Of a stretch of DNA of 64,000 nucleotides, positions 29,497-37,717 are shown in pieces. Source of the DNA: Cystobacter fuscus (lineage in GTDB: Bacteria > Myxococcota > Myxococcia > Myxococcales > Myxococcaceae); contig NZ_CP022098.1 in the NCBI RefSeq assembly GCF_002305875.1, positions 4,650,001 to 4,714,000 of the forward strand. The letters run 5' to 3'. Every line of letters starts with the position of its first letter. Position 1 is the stretch's first letter. A model generated the notes under the pieces. The model was given only the letters and a program-made list of their open reading frames with translations. It had not been told where the DNA came from and ran no database searches. The position numbers and the translations under genes are program-made.

Positions 29497-31716
29497 GTGA
29501 TGGGGTGGGCCGCGGTCACGGCCGTCGTGCTGGCGGCCACCCCCGTCTTCGTCACCCGCGGAGACGTGACTCCCGAGGCGGCGCTGCGCACCGAGGCGGA
29601 GGCCACCTGGCGGGCGCTGGAGGCGCGCTACGTGGCCGAGGCGGGAGGCGCACCCGCCCGGGCACCGGCCACCGTGCTGCTCAAGCGCGGGGAGACGCTG
29701 TTACCCTCGCGCAACGGGCAGGGCCGGCCGGGGGTGGTGGAGCTGCGGCAGGACAGCGCCGGGGTGCTGGACGTGCGGCTGCGCGTGGCGCTCCGGCACG
29801 AGCTGGCGCACCAGCTCCTCTGGTGGGCCTGTCCGGCGTCGGCGGAGGATCGGCTGTTCCACGAGGCCTTCGCGCTGGCGGTGAGCGGCGAGCTGGCCGA
29901 GTGGCGCGAGGCACCCTACCAGTCGCTGGCGAGCGCCTCGGTGGAGCTGGCGCGGAGCCCGGACGTGGACACGCCGCGGGCGCGCCGGGCGCTGGCGCGC
30001 GTGCTGAACGAGGACGCGGGCTTTCCGAGGGCGCTGACGCGGAGGCTGCGGCGGTGCCAGGAGGGGACGCGCTGGACGGTGCCGTTGTCGGTGGGAGAGC
30101 TGGCCGGACACGCGGAGCGGAGCGTCGCCCAGGCCACGGTGGTGCTCAGCCGGCACTCGGGCGAGGTGCTCTTCTCCGAGGGGGCGTTCCGCACGGCCAT
30201 GCCCTATGGCTCGACGCTCAAGCCCTTCGTGGTGGCGGGGAGCACGGCGGCGCCTCCGGTGCTCGCGCCCCGGGCGGAGGTGGCGGAGTGGATGTGCGGC
30301 GAGCGGATGCCGGAGCGGATGGACGTGAGGACGGCGCTGTTGCGCTCGTGCAACGGCTACTTCCTGGACTGGGAGGGGAAGGGGAGCGCGCCGAGGGCCT
30401 TCGGGGCCTGGGGGGCGGTGCTGTCGGCGGTGGGCCTGTCGAGCGAGCCGCTGGACATGGCGGACGCCATCGGCTTGCGCGCGACGCTGAGCCTGTCTCC
30501 GTGGGGGCTGGCGCAGGCGTACCGGTTGCTGGCGGAGGCGCGGCCGGACGTGCTGACGTGGCTCGCGGACAACGCGGCGCGAGGGACGCTGTCGGAGCTG
30601 CCCGCGTCGAGGGACTACGCGGGCGTGGCGACGAAGACGGGGACGGTGCGGGACGAGGAGAGCCGGCCGGTGCTCGGGTGGATTGTCGCGGTGGACGCGG
30701 ACCTGGTGGCGGTGGTGGCGAGGCCGGGGAAGATGCCGCGGGCCTTCGCGGACGAGGTGCCCCGACTGCTGGCGCGGGTGAGGAGCCAGCACGCGGGGCT
30801 GGAGGCGGCGCGGGTGCAGGTGCTGGGGCTGGTGTCCCCGGACTCTGTCGAGGCGCGGTGCCTGGGGGCGGGCTTCGTGCTGGAGGACGGCACGCCGCGG
30901 GCGGTGTCGGGAGACTTCACGAAGCTGGAGCCGTGGGTGAAGAAGGGCGGAGCGGTGTGCCTGGGCAGCCCCTGGCGGGTGCGCTTTCCCGAGCTGCCCG
31001 CGGGCCGTGATTACGCGGGGGTGCTCACCTGGTCGCCGCCGCCGCCCTACGCGCCTCCGGCGGGAGTGCCCACGAGCCCCACGGCGCTCAAGGCGAGGAA
31101 GGGCTCGGCGTATGTCTTCCGCACCACGCGGCTGCAATACACGGCCGGAGTGGTGACGGCGGAGGACGCGGCGTTGAAGGGGGAGGCGAGGGTGGCGCTG
31201 GCGCGGGTGGTGGCGCACAACGAGCGGCACGCGGACGAGCGCCATCCGGGCCGGCCCCTCTGCGATACGACGCATTGCCAGTCCTTCCAGGGCACCGTGC
31301 GCATCGCGCCCGAGGACGCGCGGGCCCTGCGGTTGCCGGCGCTGCGCTGGCGCGAGTGGCTGACCTTCTCCAAGGGAGGACAGGAGCCCTGGACGCAGAC
31401 GCGTCCGCGCGCGCAGGTGGAGTCGCTGTTGGGCCGGGGCGTGACGGCGGTGCGCTTCGCCGAGGGGCGCGTGCACTACCTGCGCACGAGGAACGAGGGC
31501 GGAGCGGTGTTCGACGCGCCCGAATCCCTGCCCTGTGAGGTGCTGCGCTCCACGCTGAAATTGCCCGCGTGCCCCCGGAGCGCCGCCTTCGAGGACGCGC
31601 GCGTCACCTTCCAGGGACAGGGCCAGGGACATGGCGAGGGGCTCGACGTCGAGGCCGCGAAGGCGAGCGGGGCCCCACAGGAACAACTCCTGGAGGCCGC
31701 GTACGGCGCCCGGTGA
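29497..31716 (+). CDS. yfaQ: YfaQ-like DUF2300 protein with PBP motifs and SpoIID-like tail
   Basis: The 739-residue product starts at GTG 29497 or ATG 29500. An N-terminal region has HELAH (101-105) with FHEAFA 17 residues later, a gluzincin-like pair. It then shows a complete penicillin-binding set: STLK (239-242) in PYGSTLKPF, SCN (284-286) and KTGT (380-383). The last 300 residues (DUF2300) end in GQGHGEGLDVEAA, resembling the SpoIID glycan-cleaving family. A periplasmic peptidoglycan role is inferred. The last gene of the yfa set; the T6SS cassette begins 24 bp after its stop on the other strand. Confidence 0.85.
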   Translation: MMGWAAVTAVVLAATPVFVTRGDVTPEAALRTEAEATWRALEARYVAEAGGAPARAPATVLLKRGETLLPSRNGQGRPGVVELRQDSAGVLDVRLRVALRHELAHQLLWWACPASAEDRLFHEAFALAVSGELAEWREAPYQSLASASVELARSPDVDTPRARRALARVLNEDAGFPRALTRRLRRCQEGTRWTVPLSVGELAGHAERSVAQATVVLSRHSGEVLFSEGAFRTAMPYGSTLKPFVVAGSTAAPPVLAPRAEVAEWMCGERMPERMDVRTALLRSCNGYFLDWEGKGSAPRAFGAWGAVLSAVGLSSEPLDMADAIGLRATLSLSPWGLAQAYRLLAEARPDVLTWLADNAARGTLSELPASRDYAGVATKTGTVRDEESRPVLGWIVAVDADLVAVVARPGKMPRAFADEVPRLLARVRSQHAGLEAARVQVLGLVSPDSVEARCLGAGFVLEDGTPRAVSGDFTKLEPWVKKGGAVCLGSPWRVRFPELPAGRDYAGVLTWSPPPPYAPPAGVPTSPTALKARKGSAYVFRTTRLQYTAGVVTAEDAALKGEARVALARVVAHNERHADERHPGRPLCDTTHCQSFQGTVRIAPEDARALRLPALRWREWLTFSKGGQEPWTQTRPRAQVESLLGRGVTAVRFAEGRVHYLRTRNEGGAVFDAPESLPCEVLRSTLKLPACPRSAAFEDARVTFQGQGQGHGEGLDVEAAKASGAPQEQLLEAAYGAR

Positions 31717-31740
31717 GGGGATGGCCGCCACCATCTGCCC

Positions 31741-33006
31741 CTATTCAAACATTTTCTGCCAATGGTTCAGAGCCTGCTGCTGGCGGAGCACTGGCCAATC
31801 GGGCTCGAAGTCAATGGATTGGCGAGTGTGCAAGGCGAGTTCTCTGGCTGCGCGCGTGCGTACTCTCAGCGGGCTGAGGGGCTCCTTGAGTTCGGCAAGA
31901 CAGGCGACCACACTAAACGGCTGGCCCCGGCGCCAGCGAGGCGCTTGGCCGAAGCGTGCACGATTATCCTCCCACCAACGCCGCCAGGCTTTGGGCTCGG
32001 TGACAGGAGTCTCCACCCATGTTGAGCGGTTCTCGCCCTCATCGAGTTCTCTGTGCAGGTGTAGCTGGTGCGGCAAGCGCGCCCCTGTCATGAGGCTCAA
32101 GGCTTCATCTGCCGCTAGACGTGTTTTCGTCTCCGCTGCCTCCAACTGCTCAAGCAGCATGGGTACAGTGGCTGGGACGCCGAGTACGCCCATTGCATGG
32201 AGGGCTGAGATGGCGAGGCCGGGATTCACGACACAACGTTGAATCCGCGCCACATCGCACTCATCCCCCGCGAGTGCTAGTAGATGAAGTAGAGCGGGGG
32301 GCGGGTTGTCGGCGACACAAAGGCGACGCACCTGCTGTAGTGCGTCCGAGGAGCCCATGAGAAGGGCAGCAGGCAACAAATCTACCGCCTCGCCAGGGGG
32401 CACCCTGCGTGACTGGGTCTCAATGGTTTTCAATGCATGCTGGTAGCGTAATCGCGCCAGCGCGAGTGCGGTGGCGGAGCGTACGACAGGTTGAGGATCC
32501 TCCAGTAAGGGCAACAGGCACTCTGCTTCTCCTTCGCGTCTCCAACCCAGCCAGTGGGCGGCGGAGGCGCGTACCTGCGAACGGGACGAACTCAGTAGGC
32601 GACAGAGGCCGGGCGCGACTTCAGTGTGGGAAACCAGGGCCAGGGCTTCAAACCAAGCAGGGAGTAGCTCCTCGGGAGCCTTGTCCATGGCTTGAAAGAC
32701 CTCGTCCATGTCTTCAGTTCCGTGCAGGGTCAAGGTATAGGCGGAGGCGCGTACTCGGTTCGCATCATCCTCGGTAAGTAGCGCTCGCGTCTGAGCCAGC
32801 CCCGTTTTGCTGGCGGCATGCAGGGCTTCGGCATGAGCCAGAGCACGTGCTTCCAATTGTCCTAAACGAGACCAGGGCACCTCCGGGTCGTGCAGGTAGC
32901 GGAGCCGCTGCGCCAGCAGGAACTCCAGTTCTGAGAGATGGTTCTCTCCCAAGCCGCGCTGAAATGCTTCGGCTTCTGGGTGGTCAAGCAGAGAGTGCGA
33001 GCGCAT
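31741..33006 (-). CDS. TIGR02270-type HEAT-repeat protein
   Basis: The 421-residue product is built of helical HEAT repeats between about residues 70 and 330 (RASAAHWLGWRREGEAECLL; VVRSATALALARLRYQHAL). The C-terminal segment WWEDNRARFGQAPRWRRGQPF and ARELAL match TIGR02270, a family found in type VI secretion effector loci. It is the last gene of the five-gene cassette, 24 bp after the SUKH gene. It may be a scaffold or accessory loading factor; its biochemical role is not known. GC is visibly lower than in yfaQ next door. Confidence 0.8.
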   Translation of the reverse strand: MRSHSLLDHPEAEAFQRGLGENHLSELEFLLAQRLRYLHDPEVPWSRLGQLEARALAHAEALHAASKTGLAQTRALLTEDDANRVRASAYTLTLHGTEDMDEVFQAMDKAPEELLPAWFEALALVSHTEVAPGLCRLLSSSRSQVRASAAHWLGWRREGEAECLLPLLEDPQPVVRSATALALARLRYQHALKTIETQSRRVPPGEAVDLLPAALLMGSSDALQQVRRLCVADNPPPALLHLLALAGDECDVARIQRCVVNPGLAISALHAMGVLGVPATVPMLLEQLEAAETKTRLAADEALSLMTGARLPHQLHLHRELDEGENRSTWVETPVTEPKAWRRWWEDNRARFGQAPRWRRGQPFSVVACLAELKEPLSPLRVRTRAARELALHTRQSIDFEPDWPVLRQQQALNHWQKMFE

Positions 33007-33030
33007 TGGATAGCTCCTTTGAATGTCCGA

Positions 33031-33771
33031 TCAAATCAATACAACAGGTAGGCGACTGCGTAGTTCCTTGCCCACTTTCGATATCCACTCTTCGTGGTCC
33101 GAGGCGGCAATGAGCTGAAGCCCTTCTCCCTTGAGCCATCGTACTTCGATGACCCCTTCATCGGATTCATAGCCCTGGACCCAGGGCCCAGAGAGGGGAT
33201 GTCGTATCAGACCTAGTTCTGTCAGTACTTGCTCGGCACGTTCCTTGGGCGGATTCTCCCCTCTTACATCAGAGTGCAGAGACATATGTTGCATGGGCTC
33301 CACTCGCAGATCATGGTAGGCCTCACGAAAAAGCATTTCCGCCAAGCTTGTTGCGTCTGGATGTATTCTCTCGCTCTCTGGTTCTAGTTTGTCCTCGAGG
33401 TTGATGACAGGCACGCGGACGGCTGGAGGCCCATTGCCGGAATCCACGCCCAGGTCGAGAAAATATTCTAGCTCCGACTCAGTCAAATCTCTCCCAACAA
33501 GAATGTACCTCCGGGGCACTAAGCTCAAACGCCGGGAGCGTGTCACGAATCGTTCGATTGCACTTGGTCTGAAGTCGATGTGCTCCCAGGCCAGGCCGTC
33601 ACTCCCGTGGCCAACATGCGTCAGGAAAGTCTTGTAGGCCTCTGGCAGTGTGCGTCCTTGAACCTCTTCCAATCGATGGATTTCATCCTTTGATGCCCCG
33701 CGCAGCGGTGTTCGAGAGGCGGGCCATCGCTCAAGAATGAACTGCACAACTCCCTGGATTCCGCTGGTCAT
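33031..33771 (-). CDS. SMI1/KNR4 (SUKH) family immunity protein
   Basis: The 246-residue product carries the SUKH opening, with EIHRLEEVQGRTLPEAYKTFL and a following G-containing strand, at about residues 27-60. It is cytoplasmic. Its start overlaps the stop of the PAAR-effector gene (ATGA), the normal arrangement for a toxin and its antidote. It is predicted to neutralise that effector. The C-terminal 90 residues (from about 155) lie outside the core domain. Confidence 0.85.
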   Translation of the reverse strand: MTSGIQGVVQFILERWPASRTPLRGASKDEIHRLEEVQGRTLPEAYKTFLTHVGHGSDGLAWEHIDFRPSAIERFVTRSRRLSLVPRRYILVGRDLTESELEYFLDLGVDSGNGPPAVRVPVINLEDKLEPESERIHPDATSLAEMLFREAYHDLRVEPMQHMSLHSDVRGENPPKERAEQVLTELGLIRHPLSGPWVQGYESDEGVIEVRWLKGEGLQLIAASDHEEWISKVGKELRSRLPVVLI

Positions 33772-34814
33772 GATGGCTCCATCTCATTGGCTGGCCACGT
33801 TCTCGGTTCAATCGGCTCGCTCTTCGCTCTCTGTCTGGCCTCGCACAAGAGCACGGGCAGTAAGTTTCGGCAGGTCTGACATGGTTCGTAATTCTGGCCA
33901 TGCTCTTTGTCGCCCTTGGGCGGTCCAAACCACTGCTCGACCATTTCGAGAGGTTCCCATCCCTGCTCCATGGCGTAAAGCAATAGCTTGGGAGCGGCAC
34001 AGCCACCTGGTTCGTTGGAGCTGGAGTCTTTGCCTTTTAGTCGATCCATTCGGATTGGGTTGTTTCTTTTGTTGGCGAGACGATCAGCCTGCTTCTTCAG
34101 TATTTGATTCAGCTTGGCTCCATCCATTCCGTTTCCCACGGGGAAGTTCCTGGGCACGGAGTTAATTGCGCCCGACATGGAGTTGATGGTTATCGTTTTC
34201 CCGTTTTTGGTCCTGCATTTCAGTACCCCCAGCATAAAGCCGTACCCCTCCCTCTCCTCGACCTCTTGTTTGAACTCTCCATGATGTCTTCTGACAAGGA
34301 GCCTCATTTCTTTCTGAACATCCTCTGTTGCAGGGAGCCCTGGCTCATGCTGTGAGAATGGCTGGCCACATGCTTGGCATATCAGTTCTTCGGCTTTGCC
34401 CTCCACGCGCTGAGGATCCCCATACACAGTTCCCACCGTGTTTGGGGTGTTGGCATTCGCTAAAAATGTATCCAGGAAGCGTACAACCCCCTGTCCTTCC
34501 ACCAACACGTCCAGGCTCGCTGTGAGGAAGATGATTTTCCCCTGTGTTTTCGATGAAATCAGCCCTCCGCCTGCCGTCCCAGCCTCGTCTCCAGAACTGG
34601 TGCTTAAGTATGAGCCCTTGAGTGCTACCGGGTACCCATTTACCTCTACACTCGTGCTTCCCTCAGCCAAATCACTGTCCTTGGCAATATTCGGGTAAGG
34701 CACTGGCACTGGCCCACCAGGCGAGGGGGTTTTACACACATCCGGTGCCGCCGCCGTCTGCTGATTACCATCGCCCTGATGCAGCACCGAACGTCCGTTC
34801 ACATACGTCTTCAT
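33768..34814 (-). CDS. PAAR-like (DUF4150) type VI effector with deaminase-like C-terminus
   Basis: The 348-residue product starts at 34814 by ATGA overlap with the upstream gene. Residues 1-125 are a DUF4150 PAAR-like tip domain (MKTYVNGRSVLHQGDGNQQT, PVPVPYPNIA). CQAC (146-149) with a nearby His may bind zinc. The C-terminal 150 residues contain CAAPK (272-276) and PCQTC (311-315), the spacing of YwqJ-like and related nucleic-acid deaminases. Those normally read C/H-A-E, but here the catalytic Glu position is Ala. The toxin could be inactive, use another acid, or belong to a related metal-binding fold. Loaded by DUF2169 and antagonised by SUKH (inference). Confidence 0.8.
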   Translation of the reverse strand: MKTYVNGRSVLHQGDGNQQTAAAPDVCKTPSPGGPVPVPYPNIAKDSDLAEGSTSVEVNGYPVALKGSYLSTSSGDEAGTAGGGLISSKTQGKIIFLTASLDVLVEGQGVVRFLDTFLANANTPNTVGTVYGDPQRVEGKAEELICQACGQPFSQHEPGLPATEDVQKEMRLLVRRHHGEFKQEVEEREGYGFMLGVLKCRTKNGKTITINSMSGAINSVPRNFPVGNGMDGAKLNQILKKQADRLANKRNNPIRMDRLKGKDSSSNEPGGCAAPKLLLYAMEQGWEPLEMVEQWFGPPKGDKEHGQNYEPCQTCRNLLPVLLCEARQRAKSEPIEPRTWPANEMEPS

Positions 34815-35851
34815 GGCTGCACCGCCAGCACGCATGCCCCCACGCATCCTCCATCTGAGCTGCCGTACACCAGTGCCCTCCGGCCACCCAGTTTTCTCAG
34901 CACATACAACCCATATCCCACCTGGAGCGCCCCAGCTGCCGCCCCCACTTCACCCAGCCCCTGGGCCACATCCTCAATCATCAATGGTTCGGGGAATAGC
35001 TCGGCATTGCGCAAGTACGCCAGTGCGAACTCTTTTGCCCAGTAACTTTCCCCTGTTTGGCATGAAAGCACACGATCTACCCGTTGGCCTCTTACCAGTG
35101 GATGATACCTCAGCTGATGAAAAACTGCTGTCAACCCGTCTGACTGGTTGGGTTCTCCCTGCCGGAAGTGCCGCTCTTCTCGCGCACTGGACTCCGCTAC
35201 GATCCAGCCCTTTACTACGAGCCGTTGTTGCCTGACCGTCTCCGCGTTCGCCAGCAGTACAAAACCAGCCCCCTCGCCTGGCAGCACTCCTGCGCGCCGC
35301 TCCTCCGTCAAACATCGCCCCGACTCCACCAACCGCCGCAGCGATGCCCGATCACTGAGGCAGTCAACTCCTCCCACCAGCACCCAGGGCGATCGCTGTC
35401 GTCTCAGAAGTTCTCTTGCTCGCGCCAACGCTGGGAAGAGGCCCGCTCGGCCCTCTCGCCACTCTCCGGGCTCCCACTCCAACCGCACCGCCGCCATTTG
35501 CTGCTCCAGCGCCTCCTTCAATTCCTCTTGCTCCCAGGGGGCCCCATGCATTTGCTCCGGCAGCCCGAGTATGAGTGGCAACCGTTGCACACCCCATTGT
35601 TTTACCTCGGCCAAGCACTCCTCAAGCGCCGTTACCCCCAATGCCACCATGCGTTGCGTGCGTGTCCTGTCTTCCTTGAGCAGAGGCAAGCGGCTCGCTC
35701 GTATTCGCCCACGTCTGTCATCCCTCACCTCCGTACAAACGAAGCCCGTTGTGCCCGCGGCCCGCTCCGCATGGGTCACCTGTGCTGTCAGCCCTATTGG
35801 CGTGCATGCCCCGAGTGCGACTACGGCCACTGCATCCCGGTAGTCCCTCAC
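34811..35851 (-). CDS. Thiolase-fold (ketosynthase-like) protein without catalytic Cys
   Basis: The 346-residue product starts at GTG 35851 (GTGA overlap with the DUF2169 stop; AGGAA upstream). VAVVALGACTPIGLTAQ matches the ketosynthase opening and VLVGGVDCLSDRASL plus VLPGEGAGFVLL match the region after the active site. The expected catalytic stretch (ACASS-type) reads GRAGLFPAL, so the Cys is missing, and the two usual His motifs are not seen. Such proteins occur beside DUF2169 and DUF4150 genes in type VI effector loci, where a structural or chaperone function is more likely than condensation chemistry. Confidence 0.78.
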   Translation of the reverse strand: MRDYRDAVAVVALGACTPIGLTAQVTHAERAAGTTGFVCTEVRDDRRGRIRASRLPLLKEDRTRTQRMVALGVTALEECLAEVKQWGVQRLPLILGLPEQMHGAPWEQEELKEALEQQMAAVRLEWEPGEWREGRAGLFPALARARELLRRQRSPWVLVGGVDCLSDRASLRRLVESGRCLTEERRAGVLPGEGAGFVLLANAETVRQQRLVVKGWIVAESSAREERHFRQGEPNQSDGLTAVFHQLRYHPLVRGQRVDRVLSCQTGESYWAKEFALAYLRNAELFPEPLMIEDVAQGLGEVGAAAGALQVGYGLYVLRKLGGRRALVYGSSDGGCVGACVLAVQP

Positions 35852-36861
35852 TGCAATTCCTTTCTCGGAAATGCCTCTTGAATGACGCTCTCGCTGTACG
35901 CCGCTAGTTCCCCATGCAAGAGAATCGTTGCTCGCCACAGCAGCGTCACCGCCGCCTCGTCCGGCTCTAGATGCACGCCATCCAGTACGAACTCTCGCCG
36001 TACGATCCGTCTCCCCAATCGGTTCTCCAGCGCCAACTGCGAGTATGGCAGCAAAAATTCCAGTCGCCCGTCCGGGGAGAATCCCTCCAGTACCACCTCC
36101 TCGCCCCCCTTCAGCCCACTCGCCACATTCAATCCCGGAGCAGCCGCCTGGAAGAACCGCTCGTCGAAGTCCTTGGGCCACAACGGTGCGCGCCGCTCCA
36201 CCCATTGTACGTCATACGTGCCTGCATACCCGCGCCGTGGCTCCCAGTGCCGGGCCACCGGGCCGAAGCCCACTGGCGCCAACTTTTGCGTGGGGCTTTC
36301 TAGCAATCGCTCCACGTCCTCCACGTTGGGCAGTGGCCTATCCACGGCTTCCTTCGCCGATGCATACAAGCCACACCCCACAGGGTTGCGCGGCTCACTT
36401 GCTCCTCCCACGCTCCTCTCCCAGCGCAAGGGCATTCGCTCATAGGCTTGCGGCGCGGAGGGCTTCACCCCCAGAAGCCCCTGCTGCCACACCCGCGGGC
36501 CGAACACACGGGCCACTTTGCGACAGGATCCCACTCTCAATCCAACCACGCCCTCCTTTGTTGGCTTCCCCTGTGGAGCCCAGGCGTGCCCAGTGACGTA
36601 CATGTCCGTTCCTGGTCGCGCGTATACCAATTGCCCCTCTTGGCGCAGACTTGATAGATGAGGCTCACCCCAGTACTCATCCACTTGAGGTGGCGGGTAC
36701 TGATCCTCGCTCAGTCTCAGTGGCTCGATGGTTGGGTGTCCCGGAGGTGGCAAGACGAATCGCCCCGCCACACACACTACCAGCAACTCGCGTCCTTCCT
36801 TGTCCAATAGCAGTGCGTCGGTTGCGGCAAATCGACTTTGGTTCCGTAGATGCTGAGTCAT
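35848..36861 (-). CDS. DUF2169 type VI effector adaptor/chaperone
   Basis: From ATG 36861 (GGGGGG six bases upstream) the product has 337 residues; a TTG at 36900 would add 13. The DUF2169 pattern is clear: LRNQSRFAATDALLLDKEGRE at the start, VCVAGRFVLPPPG, DMYVTGHAWAP and the closing FVLDGVHLEPDEAAVTLLWR. In other bacteria DUF2169 proteins bind PAAR-like effectors and mount them on VgrG. First gene of the cassette. No tss or vgrG genes are in the window, so the secretion machine must be elsewhere. Confidence 0.85.
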   Translation of the reverse strand: MTQHLRNQSRFAATDALLLDKEGRELLVVCVAGRFVLPPPGHPTIEPLRLSEDQYPPPQVDEYWGEPHLSSLRQEGQLVYARPGTDMYVTGHAWAPQGKPTKEGVVGLRVGSCRKVARVFGPRVWQQGLLGVKPSAPQAYERMPLRWERSVGGASEPRNPVGCGLYASAKEAVDRPLPNVEDVERLLESPTQKLAPVGFGPVARHWEPRRGYAGTYDVQWVERRAPLWPKDFDERFFQAAAPGLNVASGLKGGEEVVLEGFSPDGRLEFLLPYSQLALENRLGRRIVRREFVLDGVHLEPDEAAVTLLWRATILLHGELAAYSESVIQEAFPRKELQ

Positions 36862-36935
36862 CAATCGCCCCCCATATGGATGCACCGAGACCACATTCAA
36901 GGCTCGTTTCTACATCAAAACAGGGACCTGGGCGA

Positions 36936-37683
36936 CTCGTGCAACGGCTACTTCCTGGACTGGGAGGGGAAGGCTGGGGCTGGTGTCCCCGGACTCTGTC
37001 GAGGCGCGGTGTCCGGGGGCGGGCTTCGTGCTGGAGGACGGCACGCCGCGGGCGGTGTCGGGAGACTTCACGAAGCTGGAGCCGTGGGTGAAGAAGGGCG
37101 GAGCGGTGTGCCTGGGCAGCCCCTGGCGGGTGCGCTTTCCCGAGCTGCCCGCGGGCCGTGATTACGCGGGGGTGCTCACCTGGTCGCCGCCGCCGCCCTA
37201 CGCGCCTCCGGCGGGAGTGCCCACGAGCCCCACGGCGCTCAAGGCGAGGAAGGGCTCGGCGTATGTCTTCCGCACCACGCGGTTGCAATACACGGCCGGG
37301 GTGGTGACGGCGGAGGACGCGGCGTTGAAGGGGGAGGCGAGGGTGGCGCTGGCGCGGGTGGTGGCGCACAACGAGCGGCGCGCCCACGCGCGCAGGTGGA
37401 GTCGCTGTTGGGCCGGGGCGTGACGGCGGTGCGCTTCGCCGAGGGACGCGTGCACTACCTGCGCACGAGGAGCGAGGGGGGAGCGGTGTTCGACGCGCCC
37501 GGGTCCCTGCCCTGCGAGGTATTGCGCTCCACGCTGAAGTTGCCCGCGTGTCCCCGGAGCGCTGCCTTCGAGGACGCGCGCGTCACCTTCCAGGGACATG
37601 GCGAGGGGCTCGACGTCGAGGCCGCGAAGGCGAGCGGGGCCCCCCAGGAACAACTCCTGGAGGCCGCCTACGGCGCCCGGTGA
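36936..37683 (+). pseudogene. Decayed second copy of the yfaQ 3' half
   Basis: The segment repeats yfaQ almost base for base. Positions from 36936 match 30345-30382, then jump to 30822-31228, then to about 31408-31716, ending at the same stop. Two internal deletions of about 440 and 180 bp and a 12-bp loss (GQGQGQGHGEG becomes GHGEG-type) separate it from the source, and the deletions shift the frame. It keeps the SCN motif but not STLK or KTGT, so it cannot make a functional product. It lies on the far side of the T6SS cassette from intact yfaQ. Confidence 0.92.
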
Positions 37684-37717
37684 GCGGGAGAGCGCACCGG
37701 GCCTTCTTCCCAGGACA

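Noticed and set aside
24624-29606. A 1660-codon open frame antisense to the alpha-2-macroglobulin gene
   Set aside because: The composition is Arg/His/Leu/Ala-biased without any family motif, as expected for the complement of a GC-rich gene. The sense frame has a signal peptide, domains and an intact thioester.
34811-35851. Functional fatty-acid or polyketide ketosynthase
   Set aside because: The catalytic Cys and His motifs are missing, and all neighbours belong to a type VI effector cassette.
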